Of a stretch of DNA of 54,273 nt, positions 1-8,531 are shown piece by piece. Position 1 is the stretch's first letter. Each line of letters opens with the position of its first letter. A model generated the notes under the pieces. It had not been told where the DNA came from. It saw nothing but the letters and a program-made list of their open reading frames with translations, and ran no database searches. The stretch is from NCBI GenBank assembly GCA_017615755.1, contig JAFZZM010000066.1, positions 1 through 54,273 on the forward strand, in the 5' to 3' direction. Origin of the DNA: Clostridiales bacterium. GTDB taxonomy: Bacteria > Bacillota > Clostridia > Saccharofermentanales > Saccharofermentanaceae. The translations under genes were made by a program, and so were the position numbers.

Positions 1-206
1 GTTAAATTGTTGGCCTGAAGTAACAGATCCAAGTGCTTTTCGTACGGGATGAAAGCTATATCGGTCTTTCCACTTTCCGATATGTGCCGATATGGGGGAG
101 GGGGTATAGGAAAAATGCATACTTTTACACGTTTTTTTCTAAAAAAGTATGTAGAACTCCCGATTCCACCTGACTGAACGTTATAATCCGGCAGTATGGT
201 TTTGAG
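1..206 (-). repeat. Dispersed ~330-bp repeat, copy 1 (cut by window edge)
   Basis: Read on the minus strand, this matches the first ~200 bp of the copy at 28365-28691 and, from the CATAC hairpin onward, the copy at 3261-3549. It begins about 15 bp beyond the stop codon of the neighbouring ABC exporter and runs off the left edge of the window. It holds a hairpin arm pair (CATACTTTT and AAAAGTATG, about 118-151), a G-rich tract at about 93-108, and AAGTGCTTTTCG at 31-42. It has no credible ORF. I do not recognise the family. Confidence 0.85.
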
Positions 207-224
207 ACAGCACCGTTTATATTT

Positions 225-1949
225 TTACTGTGCCACAGTATACAGTGCGTGGAAGTATCCGTTCTTTTCCATCAGATCATCAAAGGTCCCGCTCTCTTCG
301 ATCCGTCCGTTACGGAGTACGAAGATGCCGTCATATCTGCGAAGGAGATTCTCTTCCAGAGAGTGCGTCACGACGATACGTGTCACGTCGGAAAGATCCA
401 GGATATCCTGCGTTACATGGAATGCTGTGTCTGCATCCAGCGCTGCTGTTGCTTCATCCACCAGGAGCACGGAAGATTTGCGAAGAAGGCTTCTTGCAAT
501 CGAGATCCTCTGCTTCTCTCCTCCGGACAATCCCTTTCCGTTCTCACCACAGCGGTACTCTTCTCCACGGGAAGCAAGCAGCTCCGAAAGGTGTGCTTTA
601 CTCATCGCGTCATCAAGTTCTGCTTTCGGGAACTCACGGAACATTGTCACGTTATCTCTGATCGAAGCATCGAAGACAAACACATTCTGCTGAATCATGG
701 AGATCATTCCGTAAAGAGAATCGGTATTCGATTCTTTCAGGTCCGTATTGTCAAAACGGATGTTTCCCTGATACTCCATACTGCCGGCCATAAGAAGGTT
801 CAGCAAAGTGGACTTACCGCTTCCGCTTCCACCAACGATCGCGTAGGATTTGCCTGCTTCGAAGAATGCATCCACACCCTTCAGAACATCGTTTCCTTCC
901 TCATATGCGAAGCGGACATTCTCCAGACGGATGCCTTCTTTCAATGTAGACAGTTCTTCTTTACCCGTCGTCTCTGTGTTTGCAGCAAGTGCACCTGCGA
1001 GCTTATCGACCAGTGCTTTTGCCGCTTTACGCCCGGCAAGAAGCTTCGGAAGACGGCCGATCGGGCCAAGGATATTGTTCATGAGGTTGACGAAAGCAAG
1101 TACGATACCTGCAGTCAGTCCGCGTCCTGTGATCGCCAGATAAGCACCGACGACGAATACACCCAGCTGCGCAATCGTTCCGGTCACCCATCCGATAGCG
1201 TTGACTTTTGTCAGCACGCGAAGCTTTCCAAACTTGTCCTGTTCCAGCTCCTGATTCTTCTTCTCAAAAAGCTCTCGTACTTCTTTTTCTGCGCGGAAGC
1301 TTTTGACAACGGCGAATCCGTTCAGGCAATCCGACAGTGTCGATGTATACTCAACATTTCTTTCCGATACTTTCTTCTCTGCCGGAATCAGTTTCTTACC
1401 GGTCAGAAGCGATGCAGTAAGCGGGATGATCGTAATTGCAACTGCAATCAGAGTCATGAGCGGAGAATACCACAACATCAGGGCCAGGGCTCCGACAAAA
1501 TTCACGACCTGGTTAATGATATCCAGAGTGCCGATCAGGTATCCGTTTTCGATGGCTGTTGCATCGTTGGAAAAAGCCGACAGATAGGTCGCTGTATTCT
1601 CCATCCGGAATGAGGAGATATTCTTTTCGGTCATCTTTCGGAATGCCAGATCCTTGTATTGTTTCATGGCCCGTCTGACAAAGCGTGGCTTGGCATGGTA
1701 ATCTACCAGCTGAAGTCCGATAAAGAACAGAGTCAATACGCCGGCGGCGATTGTTAACTGAGACAGCGGGCTTGATCCCGGAAGCATCGAAGCCGTATCC
1801 ATCAATTTCTGTGTTACCCAGGAAACCGCGACCGACATAACTGCGACGCCGATGGCTACTGCTACTTCCACTGCAACTGCAAAATGATTCTTATGGTAGA
1901 AGCTATTTGTTAACTGCTTTTTGATCTCTGCTTTTTTCGTCTCTTTCAT
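225..1949 (-). CDS. ABC exporter, fused membrane and ATPase domains
   Basis: A half-size ABC exporter that should export an unknown substrate using ATP at the inner face of the cytoplasmic membrane. The first ~330 residues hold six hydrophobic helices. The C-terminal ATPase has a Walker A loop (GGSGSGKST), the signature LSGGEKQR, a Walker B (VLLVDEA) and a switch His in VVTHS. The annotated reading frame opens at an ATG at 1958, but that ATG abuts the GAAGGAG ribosome site. The ATG at 1949, 9 nt downstream of the site, is the better start (574 aa). It stands alone, with repeat copy 1 directly behind it. Half-transporters work as dimers; no partner is adjacent, so it may be a homodimer. The substrate cannot be inferred. 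Confidence 0.9.
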   Translation of the reverse strand: MKETKKAEIKKQLTNSFYHKNHFAVAVEVAVAIGVAVMSVAVSWVTQKLMDTASMLPGSSPLSQLTIAAGVLTLFFIGLQLVDYHAKPRFVRRAMKQYKDLAFRKMTEKNISSFRMENTATYLSAFSNDATAIENGYLIGTLDIINQVVNFVGALALMLWYSPLMTLIAVAITIIPLTASLLTGKKLIPAEKKVSERNVEYTSTLSDCLNGFAVVKSFRAEKEVRELFEKKNQELEQDKFGKLRVLTKVNAIGWVTGTIAQLGVFVVGAYLAITGRGLTAGIVLAFVNLMNNILGPIGRLPKLLAGRKAAKALVDKLAGALAANTETTGKEELSTLKEGIRLENVRFAYEEGNDVLKGVDAFFEAGKSYAIVGGSGSGKSTLLNLLMAGSMEYQGNIRFDNTDLKESNTDSLYGMISMIQQNVFVFDASIRDNVTMFREFPKAELDDAMSKAHLSELLASRGEEYRCGENGKGLSGGEKQRISIARSLLRKSSVLLVDEATAALDADTAFHVTQDILDLSDVTRIVVTHSLEENLLRRYDGIFVLRNGRIEESGTFDDLMEKNGYFHALYTVAQ

Positions 1950-2063
1950 ACTCGTCATCTCCTTCAGAAGTTTCTTTCTGACTTCAGAATAACAAGTAAG
2001 CGATCTTGAAAGAAGACACAGCTAGTACAATTCGTAGATTTGTTTTCCTACCACCGGTATGAA

Positions 2064-2735
2064 TTACTTAAGTGAACCGAATTTACCCTTAACAAAAGCA
2101 ATAAGTTCCTCAGAGCAGTTCTTTTTCTGCAGGATAATGACCGCACGGCGTCCCTTGACGCGCAGATAGAAGTTGTCATCGGTCTCGATGCACTGGATGA
2201 TCTCGTAATACTGGATACGCGCATTGGTGACTTTTCCTTTGTAGCGCATATAGCCTTCAAAGAAAAGATAGTCGCGGTGTGTATCGGACGGATCACGGCG
2301 CATCATTTTCTTATAGGCCTTGTCAGCCAGCATACCGCGCATCAGACAAACTACTGCGATGGCGATCATCACCACGCCGATAAATACAGGCAGCACATAT
2401 ATAAGTGGAATAAAGAATGCCGCTACGACTCCGATGATCGCGATAACTGCCAGAACGCGGATCAGATTCGGTACCAGTACGGAAGACGGGACCCTCTTCT
2501 CCATCTTTCTGTACTCCGCCAGATCGATGTCCGAGAAGGTCGTCAGAAGCGGTTCCTCTTCTACTTCCTCCTCTTCTTCCTCGTCCTCATCTTCTTCGTC
2601 ATATTCTTCATCGTCAGACTCGTCGAGGTCTTCCTCTTCTTCGTCTACCGATTCGTTTTCTTCGATTTCCTCGCCAGAAGTTTCCGTAACCTCTTCAAGT
2701 TCTTCCGGATTCTCGTTTCTTTCCTCGTCCAGCAT
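2064..2735 (-). CDS. Acidic membrane protein with YcxB-like C-terminal domain
   Basis: From the ATG at 2735 the protein has 223 residues. The first ~75 are almost all Glu and Asp, a disordered acidic tail. Two hydrophobic helices follow at about 90-140 (the VLAVIAIIGVVAA and VLPVFIGVVMIAIAV stretches). The rest is a soluble domain whose pattern (YLFFEGYMRY, then IIQCIETDDNFYL, then IILQKKNC) resembles YcxB-like/PH-type domains. The frame is also open from a TTG at 2750. Neither start has a strong ribosome site; I prefer the ATG. Function is unknown. Its 5' end points toward the tRNA gene, which is on the other strand. Confidence 0.75.
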   Translation of the reverse strand: MLDEERNENPEELEEVTETSGEEIEENESVDEEEEDLDESDDEEYDEEDEDEEEEEEVEEEPLLTTFSDIDLAEYRKMEKRVPSSVLVPNLIRVLAVIAIIGVVAAFFIPLIYVLPVFIGVVMIAIAVVCLMRGMLADKAYKKMMRRDPSDTHRDYLFFEGYMRYKGKVTNARIQYYEIIQCIETDDNFYLRVKGRRAVIILQKKNCSEELIAFVKGKFGSLK

Positions 2736-2840
2736 ACCCTGTCCCCGCAATCTTTCTCATATCTTTTCTATTTTATCCGATTTGCTCAGTTTTGGAATAG
2801 ACCTGATACATTTTCCGTCATTTATGGTATCATAGTGAAT

Positions 2841-2915
2841 GGAAGCTTAGCTCAGCGGGAGAGCATTCCCTTCACAGGGGAGGGGTCATGGGTTCAAACC
2901 CCATAGTTTCCACCA
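2841..2915 (+). tRNA. tRNA-Val (anticodon CAC), CCA encoded
   Basis: The acceptor stem GGAAGCT pairs with AGTTTCC (one G-T pair). The D arm is GCTC/GAGC. The anticodon stem is TTCCC/GGGAG with loop TTCACAG, giving anticodon CAC. The T arm contains GGTTCAAACC, and the 3' end is ACCA, so CCA is encoded. All four arms close without gaps. Confidence 0.95.
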
Positions 2916-2921
2916 GATAAG

Positions 2922-2962
2922 ATCCTGAAAGCCGGATATTACTGACTTTCAGGATTTTTATT
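2922..2962 (+). terminator. Intrinsic terminator of tRNA-Val
   Basis: A 10-bp inverted repeat, ATCCTGAAAG at 2922-2931 with CTTTCAGGAT at 2946-2955, is followed by a T run (TTTTTATT), starting 7 nt after the tRNA 3' end. Confidence 0.85.
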
Positions 2963-3035
2963 ATCTTAGACTTTCGCGTTGATGACAATTACGATACTTC
3001 CTTATGTTTACTAAGAGCAGGGCAAGATCAGGCAC

Positions 3036-3260
3036 ATGCTCGAACCGATGTACTCTGAACTTGAATCTTCTCTGACCGGAAAGAAGATCGCACTCTTCGG
3101 ATCTTACGGATGGGGCGATGGTGAATGGATGAGATCCTGGGAAGAACGCTGCAAAACCGTCGGCGCAAATCTCGTTTCCGATTTCGTTATCTGCAACGAA
3201 TCTCCTGATGATGAGGCAATTCGCGCTTGCAAGAAACTCGGATCTGATCTGTCTTCCTGA
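3036..3260 (+). pseudogene. Flavodoxin C-terminal remnant
   Basis: The 74-residue frame reads as the second half of a short-chain flavodoxin. It has EPMYSELESSL, then GKKIALFGSYGWGDGEWM, then ICNESPDDEAI and a C-terminal KKLGSDL. The FMN-binding first half (the usual SGTGNT phosphate loop) is missing. The 70 bp upstream hold no recognisable remains of it, and no ribosome binding site precedes the ATG. The intact family is about 140-150 residues, so roughly half is gone. Its stop codon abuts repeat copy 2. A functional truncated protein is unlikely because the flavin phosphate site is lost. Confidence 0.8.
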
Positions 3261-3549
3261 TACCGGGACTTCTTCATACTTTTTCAGGAAAAAACGTGTA
3301 AAAGTATGTATTTTCCCTATACCCCCCGCCCCCATATCGGCACATATCAGAGAGTGGAAAGACCGATACTGCTTTCATCCCGTAAGAAAAGCACTTGGAT
3401 CTGTTACTTCAGGCCATCAATTTAACAGCAGAGCGGAGAGAAATACATACTTTTTCTGAAAAGAATTGAATTTAGTATGAATTCACATCTTCAAAACCGT
3501 CCGTATACCCCCCGGGGGTATGCAAAAAAGAAGGATCAGATATTCATGC
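3261..3549 (+). repeat. Dispersed ~330-bp repeat, copy 2
   Basis: Matches copy 3 (28365-28691) from ACCGGGA to GATATTCATGC with scattered substitutions, but lacks the ~50 bp at the left end seen in copies 1 and 3; the flavodoxin remnant lies there instead. Internal structure: CATACTTTTT paired with AAAAGTATG at about 3275-3308, a C-rich tract, AAAAGCACTT at 3387-3396, a second CATACTTTTTCTG block at about 3450, and a near-perfect palindrome around ATACCCCCCGGGGGTAT. The zinc-ribbon genes start about 120 bp downstream. Confidence 0.88.
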
Positions 3550-3593
3550 TGAAAAACACAGAATTACAAGTCTTGAAATGCATGTTCCCGACC

Positions 3594-3622
3594 TTGAAAG
3601 AACACGGTATATCCTTTACTAT
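3594..3622 (+). promoter_or_regulatory. Possible promoter of the zinc-ribbon gene pair
   Basis: TTGAAA at 3594-3599, a 17-bp spacer and TACTAT at 3617-3622 lie 50 bp before the preferred start at 3672. The -10 is only a moderate match. Confidence 0.35.
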
Positions 3623-3671
3623 CAAACTAACAAAGATAGCAAATGCTTTTAAGGAAGAACGAGGTAACGGG

Positions 3672-4571
3672 ATGATCATCCAAAGTCACAATTGTACCAA
3701 ATGCGGTGGCGCGATGCGTATAGATACCGATAATCAGCTCTATCTCTGCCCGTTCTGCGGCATGAGCTTCGACTTCGACTATTTCGAATCTGAAAACCTC
3801 ATGCGGTCTGCCTACATGGCACTCGGACATGCGGATTATGCCACAGCCAAAGAAACCTTTCTTCGTCTTCTCAAAGATGATCCGCATAACTTTTCGTACC
3901 TTCGCGGCCTTCTGTTCGCCTCTTCAAAAATCGGCGGTCTCTCTGCCATGGATATCACCCGGAACAGTATCCCGTCTGAAGATGAGAAACTAAAGTCCTG
4001 CATCAAAGAAACAGAAGAATCCGGAAAAGAATATTTCGCACACATAAAAAACGCAGGAGTTCTTTCAGAGAAATACCTGGAAAACGACGAAAAACTTGAA
4101 GCGCTTCGCAAGCAATACACGAACGAAGAAGAAGAAATCGTACAAACCGGTATGCAGATCGGAAAATACAAAAAATGGATGCTGGAATCGATCCGCGCTT
4201 ATGCTTCTCTTTCCGGAGGATGGAGAAGCGAGCATGCAGGAATTGCGATCCTGGGTACTTTTCTGCTACTCGTTATCTCGGCCATCGCCATTGGTTATCT
4301 GGCACTCGGTTTTTTCGTTCTTCTTCCTGTGATCGGAGTGGCGATCGTGTTCTCCGCCATCTATTTTCCGATCAAGATCGACAAGATCCGAAAACTGAAG
4401 AAGATCCTGGCATCTCATGAAGAAAACCGGGATGCACTTAGATCTTCGATAGAAGAGCTGAAGAAGGCGAATGCAACATATCAGGAAGAGTATTTTTCGG
4501 AGCTTCAGGCTGCTTCGGAATCGGATCCCGAGCCGGAACCGACATTTCTGTCTCCCGGCGGGATGAATTAA
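3672..4571 (+). CDS. Zinc-ribbon membrane protein, tandem paralog 1
   Basis: A 299-residue protein of unknown role. A zinc ribbon comes first (C8-x2-C11 and C26-x2-C29). A mainly helical region of about 150 residues resembling a tetratricopeptide-like fold follows. Two adjacent hydrophobic helices (around AGIAILGTFLLLVISAIA and FFVLLPVIGVAIVF) come next, then a charged, probably coiled-coil tail. The frame opens upstream at 3477, but those 65 residues are translated repeat copy 2 and a leader. The ATG at 3672 has GAGGT 6 nt upstream and aligns with the start of the paralog at 4589. The pair is separated by 17 bp and is surely one transcript. Confidence 0.82.
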   Translation: MIIQSHNCTKCGGAMRIDTDNQLYLCPFCGMSFDFDYFESENLMRSAYMALGHADYATAKETFLRLLKDDPHNFSYLRGLLFASSKIGGLSAMDITRNSIPSEDEKLKSCIKETEESGKEYFAHIKNAGVLSEKYLENDEKLEALRKQYTNEEEEIVQTGMQIGKYKKWMLESIRAYASLSGGWRSEHAGIAILGTFLLLVISAIAIGYLALGFFVLLPVIGVAIVFSAIYFPIKIDKIRKLKKILASHEENRDALRSSIEELKKANATYQEEYFSELQAASESDPEPEPTFLSPGGMN

Positions 4572-4588
4572 AAGATAAGGAGTGAAAC

Positions 4589-5449
4589 ATGCCGATCCTA
4601 CAGAGTCATGACTGTATAAAGTGTGGAGCCGCGTTGGCAGTCGATACCGAAAAGCAGCTCTACGTCTGCCCATACTGTGGAAAGACCTATAAGTATGAGT
4701 ATTTTGCCGAAGGAAACCTGCTTGACTTCGCTTACGAAGCTCTGTTCAAAAGGGATTTCGAGACGGCCAAAGACGCTTTTTCTTTCATGCTCGTCAAAGA
4801 GCCACAGAATTTCTCTGCTCTTCGTGGCCACCTGTTCGCTTCCTATCAGGTCTCCTCTCTCGAGACGTTCGACGTCCTGAAAAACAACCTGAATTCAGGA
4901 AACAAAGATCTTCAGGCGTGTCTTCAGAACACAGAAGAACGTGGAAGAGAGTATTTCACTACTCTTAGCAAGGCCGGAGATATCGCGATCGAATATAAAG
5001 AACAGCTTCAAAAGCAGAACGCGGTCATCGCTGAAGAACAGCGGGTATTAAATGCTTCCGCACGATGGGAGAAGCGCCTGAATATCTGGAACGAAGGTTT
5101 GTTTATGCACTATTTCTTCAACAATACCTCAGAAGAAGCCGACTTCTTTCTGTTCTTAGCAACTGTGTGTCTTCTTGTAGCAGCTGCTTTATTTACCGCT
5201 TTTTTCTTTGGAACTCGAGTCCTTCTCATTTCTTCCGCAATTGCCTACTTTCTGTGGATTGCCCTCTATATACTTATCAAGGCACTCCGCAAAAAGCAAC
5301 TGCTGAAGAAAGTTCTTCCGTTTCGCCTGAAATGTATGGAACTCAAAGCCGACTATCGGCTCCTCGGAAAAGAAGCCGAGAAGCTGAAGGACGATTACTG
5401 GGATGCGCTCTTATCTACTACCCTCATCGACCCGGATCCGCGTTTCTAA
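4589..5449 (+). CDS. Zinc-ribbon membrane protein, tandem paralog 2
   Basis: A 286-residue paralog of the preceding gene with the same order of parts. A zinc ribbon (C9, C12, C27, C30) comes first, then a helical stretch containing FETAKDAFSFMLVKEPQNFSALRG, with a close counterpart in paralog 1. Two membrane helices (LATVCLLVAAALFTAFFFG and VLLISSAIAYFLWIALYIL) and a Lys/Glu-rich helical end follow. AAGGAG lies 7 nt before the ATG. The zinc ribbon faces the N-terminal, probably cytoplasmic side. Known relatives are annotated only as zinc-ribbon proteins, so no function is assigned. A strong terminator follows. Confidence 0.82.
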   Translation: MPILQSHDCIKCGAALAVDTEKQLYVCPYCGKTYKYEYFAEGNLLDFAYEALFKRDFETAKDAFSFMLVKEPQNFSALRGHLFASYQVSSLETFDVLKNNLNSGNKDLQACLQNTEERGREYFTTLSKAGDIAIEYKEQLQKQNAVIAEEQRVLNASARWEKRLNIWNEGLFMHYFFNNTSEEADFFLFLATVCLLVAAALFTAFFFGTRVLLISSAIAYFLWIALYILIKALRKKQLLKKVLPFRLKCMELKADYRLLGKEAEKLKDDYWDALLSTTLIDPDPRF

Positions 5450-5471
5450 ATGCAGTACTCTGATTAAATGA

Positions 5472-5512
5472 AAAGAACCCGGAAGCCGTTGCGGTTGCTT
5501 CCGGGTTCTTTC
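5472..5512. terminator. Bidirectional terminator between convergent genes
   Basis: The arms AGAACCCGGAAGC (5474-5486) and GCTTCCGGGTTCT (5497-5509) form a 13-bp stem with a 10-nt loop. T-rich tails lie on both strands (TTTCTTTAT on plus; TTTTCATTT on minus). It serves the zinc-ribbon pair and the facing gene at 5548. Confidence 0.9.
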
Positions 5513-5547
5513 TTTATCCTTTGCGTCTCCGGGGAGAGATCGGATCG

Positions 5548-6210
5548 TTATCCCAAGACAGGCGCCTGGCTGTATGCAGCCATAGTCTTAGGAGAACGAT
5601 GCAAAAGATTCAATTGGATGATGTCGACCACGATCGCAGCAATAGCAAAAAGGACAGATGCGATCACGGCCAAAAATGCCAGAATAGGTGTATAGGCTGC
5701 CATCACGCAGCAAAGCTTTCCGATGCTGATCACGACATAAGCTTTTCTATACGATGCCCAGGAACCGGCAAGGTATTCGTCTGCAGGCATGCAAGACTCT
5801 TCCATGCCTGTGCTGTATTTCGAAACAAAAACGATACTCAGGAAAACAGTGAAGAACAGGAGCACCGTGTTGACTTCGCCCGTTGACATTTCTTCAAATA
5901 CACTCGAGATCTGTGTCATAATGCAGATCACTGCTGCGGCTGTAAAATTCGCGTTGTATTTTCCAAGCATAAACAGAATGATGATCGAGAAAATACTGGC
6001 GATCGTGCCGACCGCGAGCAACGGAAGAACCAGATCCTCGTTCTTGATGCAAAGGGAATTCACGATCGTCATCGCTGTTGAAGCAACACTGATAATGGAT
6101 GTCCAGAACAAAAGTCTGAATCTCTTTCCCATAATGCCGCAACGCTTCTTCTCTTCTACCAGGATCTGACGATTTCTTTCATTTAACTTAGCAGTTTTTC
6201 TTTCAAACAT
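5548..6210 (-). CDS. Six-helix membrane protein, unknown family
   Basis: From the ATG at 6210 (GGGAGGG ribosome site just upstream) the protein has 220 residues. After a basic first 35 residues come about six hydrophobic helices: SIISVASTAMTIVNSL, LVLPLLAVGTIASIFSIIIL, FTAAAVICIMTQI, VNTVLLFFTVFLSIVF, AYVVISIGKLCCVMAAY and ILAFLAVIASVLFAIAAIVV. No catalytic motif is visible. The open frame extends 12 codons further upstream, but without a ribosome site. The spacing and charge bias suggest an integral inner-membrane protein with the N-terminus inside. I do not recognise the family. Confidence 0.7.
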   Translation of the reverse strand: MFERKTAKLNERNRQILVEEKKRCGIMGKRFRLLFWTSIISVASTAMTIVNSLCIKNEDLVLPLLAVGTIASIFSIIILFMLGKYNANFTAAAVICIMTQISSVFEEMSTGEVNTVLLFFTVFLSIVFVSKYSTGMEESCMPADEYLAGSWASYRKAYVVISIGKLCCVMAAYTPILAFLAVIASVLFAIAAIVVDIIQLNLLHRSPKTMAAYSQAPVLG

Positions 6211-6330
6211 TTTCTTGCCCTCCCGAAATGTTTTCATGCACGTCATCGTGCTCTATAGTCAGGATAAAACATCGATGTGTAATCTTTATGTACACAGAAA
6301 TCTTTTTTCGGAAGTGCAAGAAAATGCAAC

Positions 6331-6362
6331 AAAAAAGCCTTCCTCGGTTTCCTTCGGAAGGC
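6331..6362 (-). terminator. Terminator of the EAL gene
   Basis: GCCTTCC (6337-6343) and GGAAGGC (6356-6362) form the stem. On the minus strand it is followed by TTTTTT (6336-6331), 7 nt past the stop codon of the gene at 6369. Confidence 0.9.
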
Positions 6363-6368
6363 CTGTTC

Positions 6369-8372
6369 TCAATCTTCTTTTTTCTCCTTGGTCTCGGCAT
6401 CCATTTCGTACTTCGGGTTCTTCAACCGTTCGAACATCTTCTCTTTCGGGAGCGGGCGGTCATAGAAATACCCCTGGATGACATTCGCGCCGAGATTCTT
6501 CAAAGTCTCTACCTGCGCGGACTGCTCCACGCCTTCCGCCACGATCTTCAATCCGATATCGATCGCCAACTTGATGATGTGATCCAGAATGGTCTGATCC
6601 TTGACGTCGTCACGATCGATGAAGCCCTTATCTATCTTCATCGTATCAAAGTTGATCTCACGAAGTACAGACATGGACGAATTTCCACACCCGAAATCAT
6701 CTATGGATGTACCATAACCAAGGGCGCGGAGAGAATCCACAAACTCTTTAAGGGTGCTCAGCGGGAATTCATCGACTGTTTCCGTGATCTCAATTTCGAT
6801 CAATTCCTTCGGGATACCGCTCTCTTTCACGACCTTATCGATTTTCTTCGCCAGATCCGGATCGGCAAGATTTCTTCTTGAAAAGTTCACCGAGATTGGC
6901 GGAATCTCCATCCCTTCTTTTCTCCACTGGGTAATATCCGCGCATATCTTACGGAGCATGTACATGTCGAGATCACAGATCGATTCATTTCTCTCCATAA
7001 AAGGAATAAAGTCACCGGGATCGATGATCCTGTCTTTATGGATCCATCTTGCCAAAGCCTCCGCACCACAGACCATATTCGTCTTACTATTGACCTTGGG
7101 CTGATAGAATGGAACAAATTCGTCATGTTCAAGTGCATAGCGGATATCCAGATCGAATCTCTTCCGATCCTCGATCGCATTCATCAGTTCCTGAGTCATG
7201 TATACGACTTGCTTACTACCCAGGCTTCTTGCATGATCCAGCGCCGTTCTACAGTATGTCACGACCTCTTCTCCCTTGATGTCCTTCTTGTCGATCTCAT
7301 ACACACCCGCACGGGCCGCGATGCTCTCCGTCACGATTTCCCCGGTTTCATCTTTAAAGTTTACCGGCAGCCCTTTCATGAGTTCGAGGATCTTCGGCAG
7401 ATTCTCTTTTCTCACGATCGCGATAAACTGGTCACCTGTCTGATGCCCCATGAATTCATCCGGTTCCAGTTTCTCGGCAAAAGCACCTGCGTATGAGGAA
7501 AGGATCTGATTTCCGACATCGACGCCGTATTTGCGGTTGATCAGGGTGTACTTGGCAAGATCAAAATACACTGCGGCATAGTCTTCCAGATTCACGTCAC
7601 TCTTTCTTGTGCGGATCCACTCGATACAACCGTGTTCGTTCGCAAGACCGGTACGGATATCCGTGCGCTCCGCGATACGGATCTGCTGGTTCTGATAGAG
7701 GATGTTCTCCACGAACATGACATGCACCGAGATGGCCACGCCGATATCCATGTACGCGAAACCATAGAAGAAATACTGGAACAGAAATCCCACCAGCGGG
7801 AAGATGATATAAGACAGGAGCGCCAGGAAACGGCTCCGCGAAGTTTCTTTTCTGTACTGCATGAGGATCGACAGGATGATCGCCATGCCGGCCACCGGTA
7901 TGAGCACGGACAGCGGAAAAAGCTCTCCTCTGTTGTAGTTGTTATTGGCGTCGATGGTGTAGTACAGTCCGGAGAAATGCGAGATGATGACCATCGCCAT
8001 GCCCACCACGGAAAGCATGCAGCAGGTCAGGAAACGGAACCGGCACCGCTGTTCGCGTTTAAGATCAAAATGCCCGAAAAGCACTATGGAAATGTAGATT
8101 ATGATCGCTACCAGAAACAGGTCGCATATCAGGAATACGGCCAGAGTGGACGCGCGCATGACGAATGATGAAAACGGTGTCACACGTCCCGGAAGCACAT
8201 ATGTCAGGTAGTCAAAAAGGAGTAATAATCCGGCGAGAACATTCAGAAAAACAACGGCGTGCTTGGCCTTGGCATCCCGGCTGTTCTTGGCCGCAGAAAC
8301 GATAGCCGAGATAAAGCAGAATATCGACTCAAAAAGCAGAAATGCAACCTGTACTGCAAAGAAGTCTACCAA
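6369..8372 (-). CDS. Membrane c-di-GMP phosphodiesterase (degenerate GGDEF, intact EAL)
   Basis: A 667-residue membrane regulator predicted to break down the second messenger c-di-GMP. About seven N-terminal hydrophobic helices span the first ~240 residues. A GGDEF-fold domain follows whose signature is degraded to TGDQF, so it should not make c-di-GMP but may still bind GTP. The C-terminal EAL domain keeps all the metal and catalytic positions I can recognise: AEALARW, SVNFSRRNL, IEITET, IDDFGCG, KIDKGF, AEGVE and QGYFYDRPLP. The longest frame opens with an ATG at 8459, but that codon lies on the -35 element. A TTG at 8372, 10 nt after GGGAGGAGG, is the likely start. Monocistronic, with its own terminator. 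Confidence 0.9.
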   Translation of the reverse strand: MVDFFAVQVAFLLFESIFCFISAIVSAAKNSRDAKAKHAVVFLNVLAGLLLLFDYLTYVLPGRVTPFSSFVMRASTLAVFLICDLFLVAIIIYISIVLFGHFDLKREQRCRFRFLTCCMLSVVGMAMVIISHFSGLYYTIDANNNYNRGELFPLSVLIPVAGMAIILSILMQYRKETSRSRFLALLSYIIFPLVGFLFQYFFYGFAYMDIGVAISVHVMFVENILYQNQQIRIAERTDIRTGLANEHGCIEWIRTRKSDVNLEDYAAVYFDLAKYTLINRKYGVDVGNQILSSYAGAFAEKLEPDEFMGHQTGDQFIAIVRKENLPKILELMKGLPVNFKDETGEIVTESIAARAGVYEIDKKDIKGEEVVTYCRTALDHARSLGSKQVVYMTQELMNAIEDRKRFDLDIRYALEHDEFVPFYQPKVNSKTNMVCGAEALARWIHKDRIIDPGDFIPFMERNESICDLDMYMLRKICADITQWRKEGMEIPPISVNFSRRNLADPDLAKKIDKVVKESGIPKELIEIEITETVDEFPLSTLKEFVDSLRALGYGTSIDDFGCGNSSMSVLREINFDTMKIDKGFIDRDDVKDQTILDHIIKLAIDIGLKIVAEGVEQSAQVETLKNLGANVIQGYFYDRPLPKEKMFERLKNPKYEMDAETKEKKED

Positions 8373-8430
8373 ACCTTGTTCGCCTCCTCCCGACGCAATC
8401 GCTTGCGTTCCCACGGGAATTCTACTAAAT

Positions 8431-8459
8431 ATTATACTAGCGCGCATATGTAAAAGCAA
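8431..8459 (-). promoter_or_regulatory. Promoter of the EAL gene
   Basis: On the minus strand TTGCTT (8459-8454), a 17-bp spacer and a perfect TATAAT (8436-8431). The transcript would start near 8424, about 50 nt before the TTG start codon. Confidence 0.8.
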
Positions 8460-8531
8460 TTTGTGTATTTTAACGCTTGAAAAACTTTCTGTTACATAAG
8501 AAAATACTATGTGGTAGAAAGGCGGATGAAC

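Noticed and set aside
3036..3260. Flavodoxin fragment as a working gene
   Set aside because: The FMN phosphate-binding half is absent and no ribosome site precedes it. It is recorded as a pseudogene.
2841..3549. A genomic island integrated at tRNA-Val
   Set aside because: No integrase and no second copy of the tRNA 3' end is visible in the window; the repeat and flavodoxin remnant alone do not show it.
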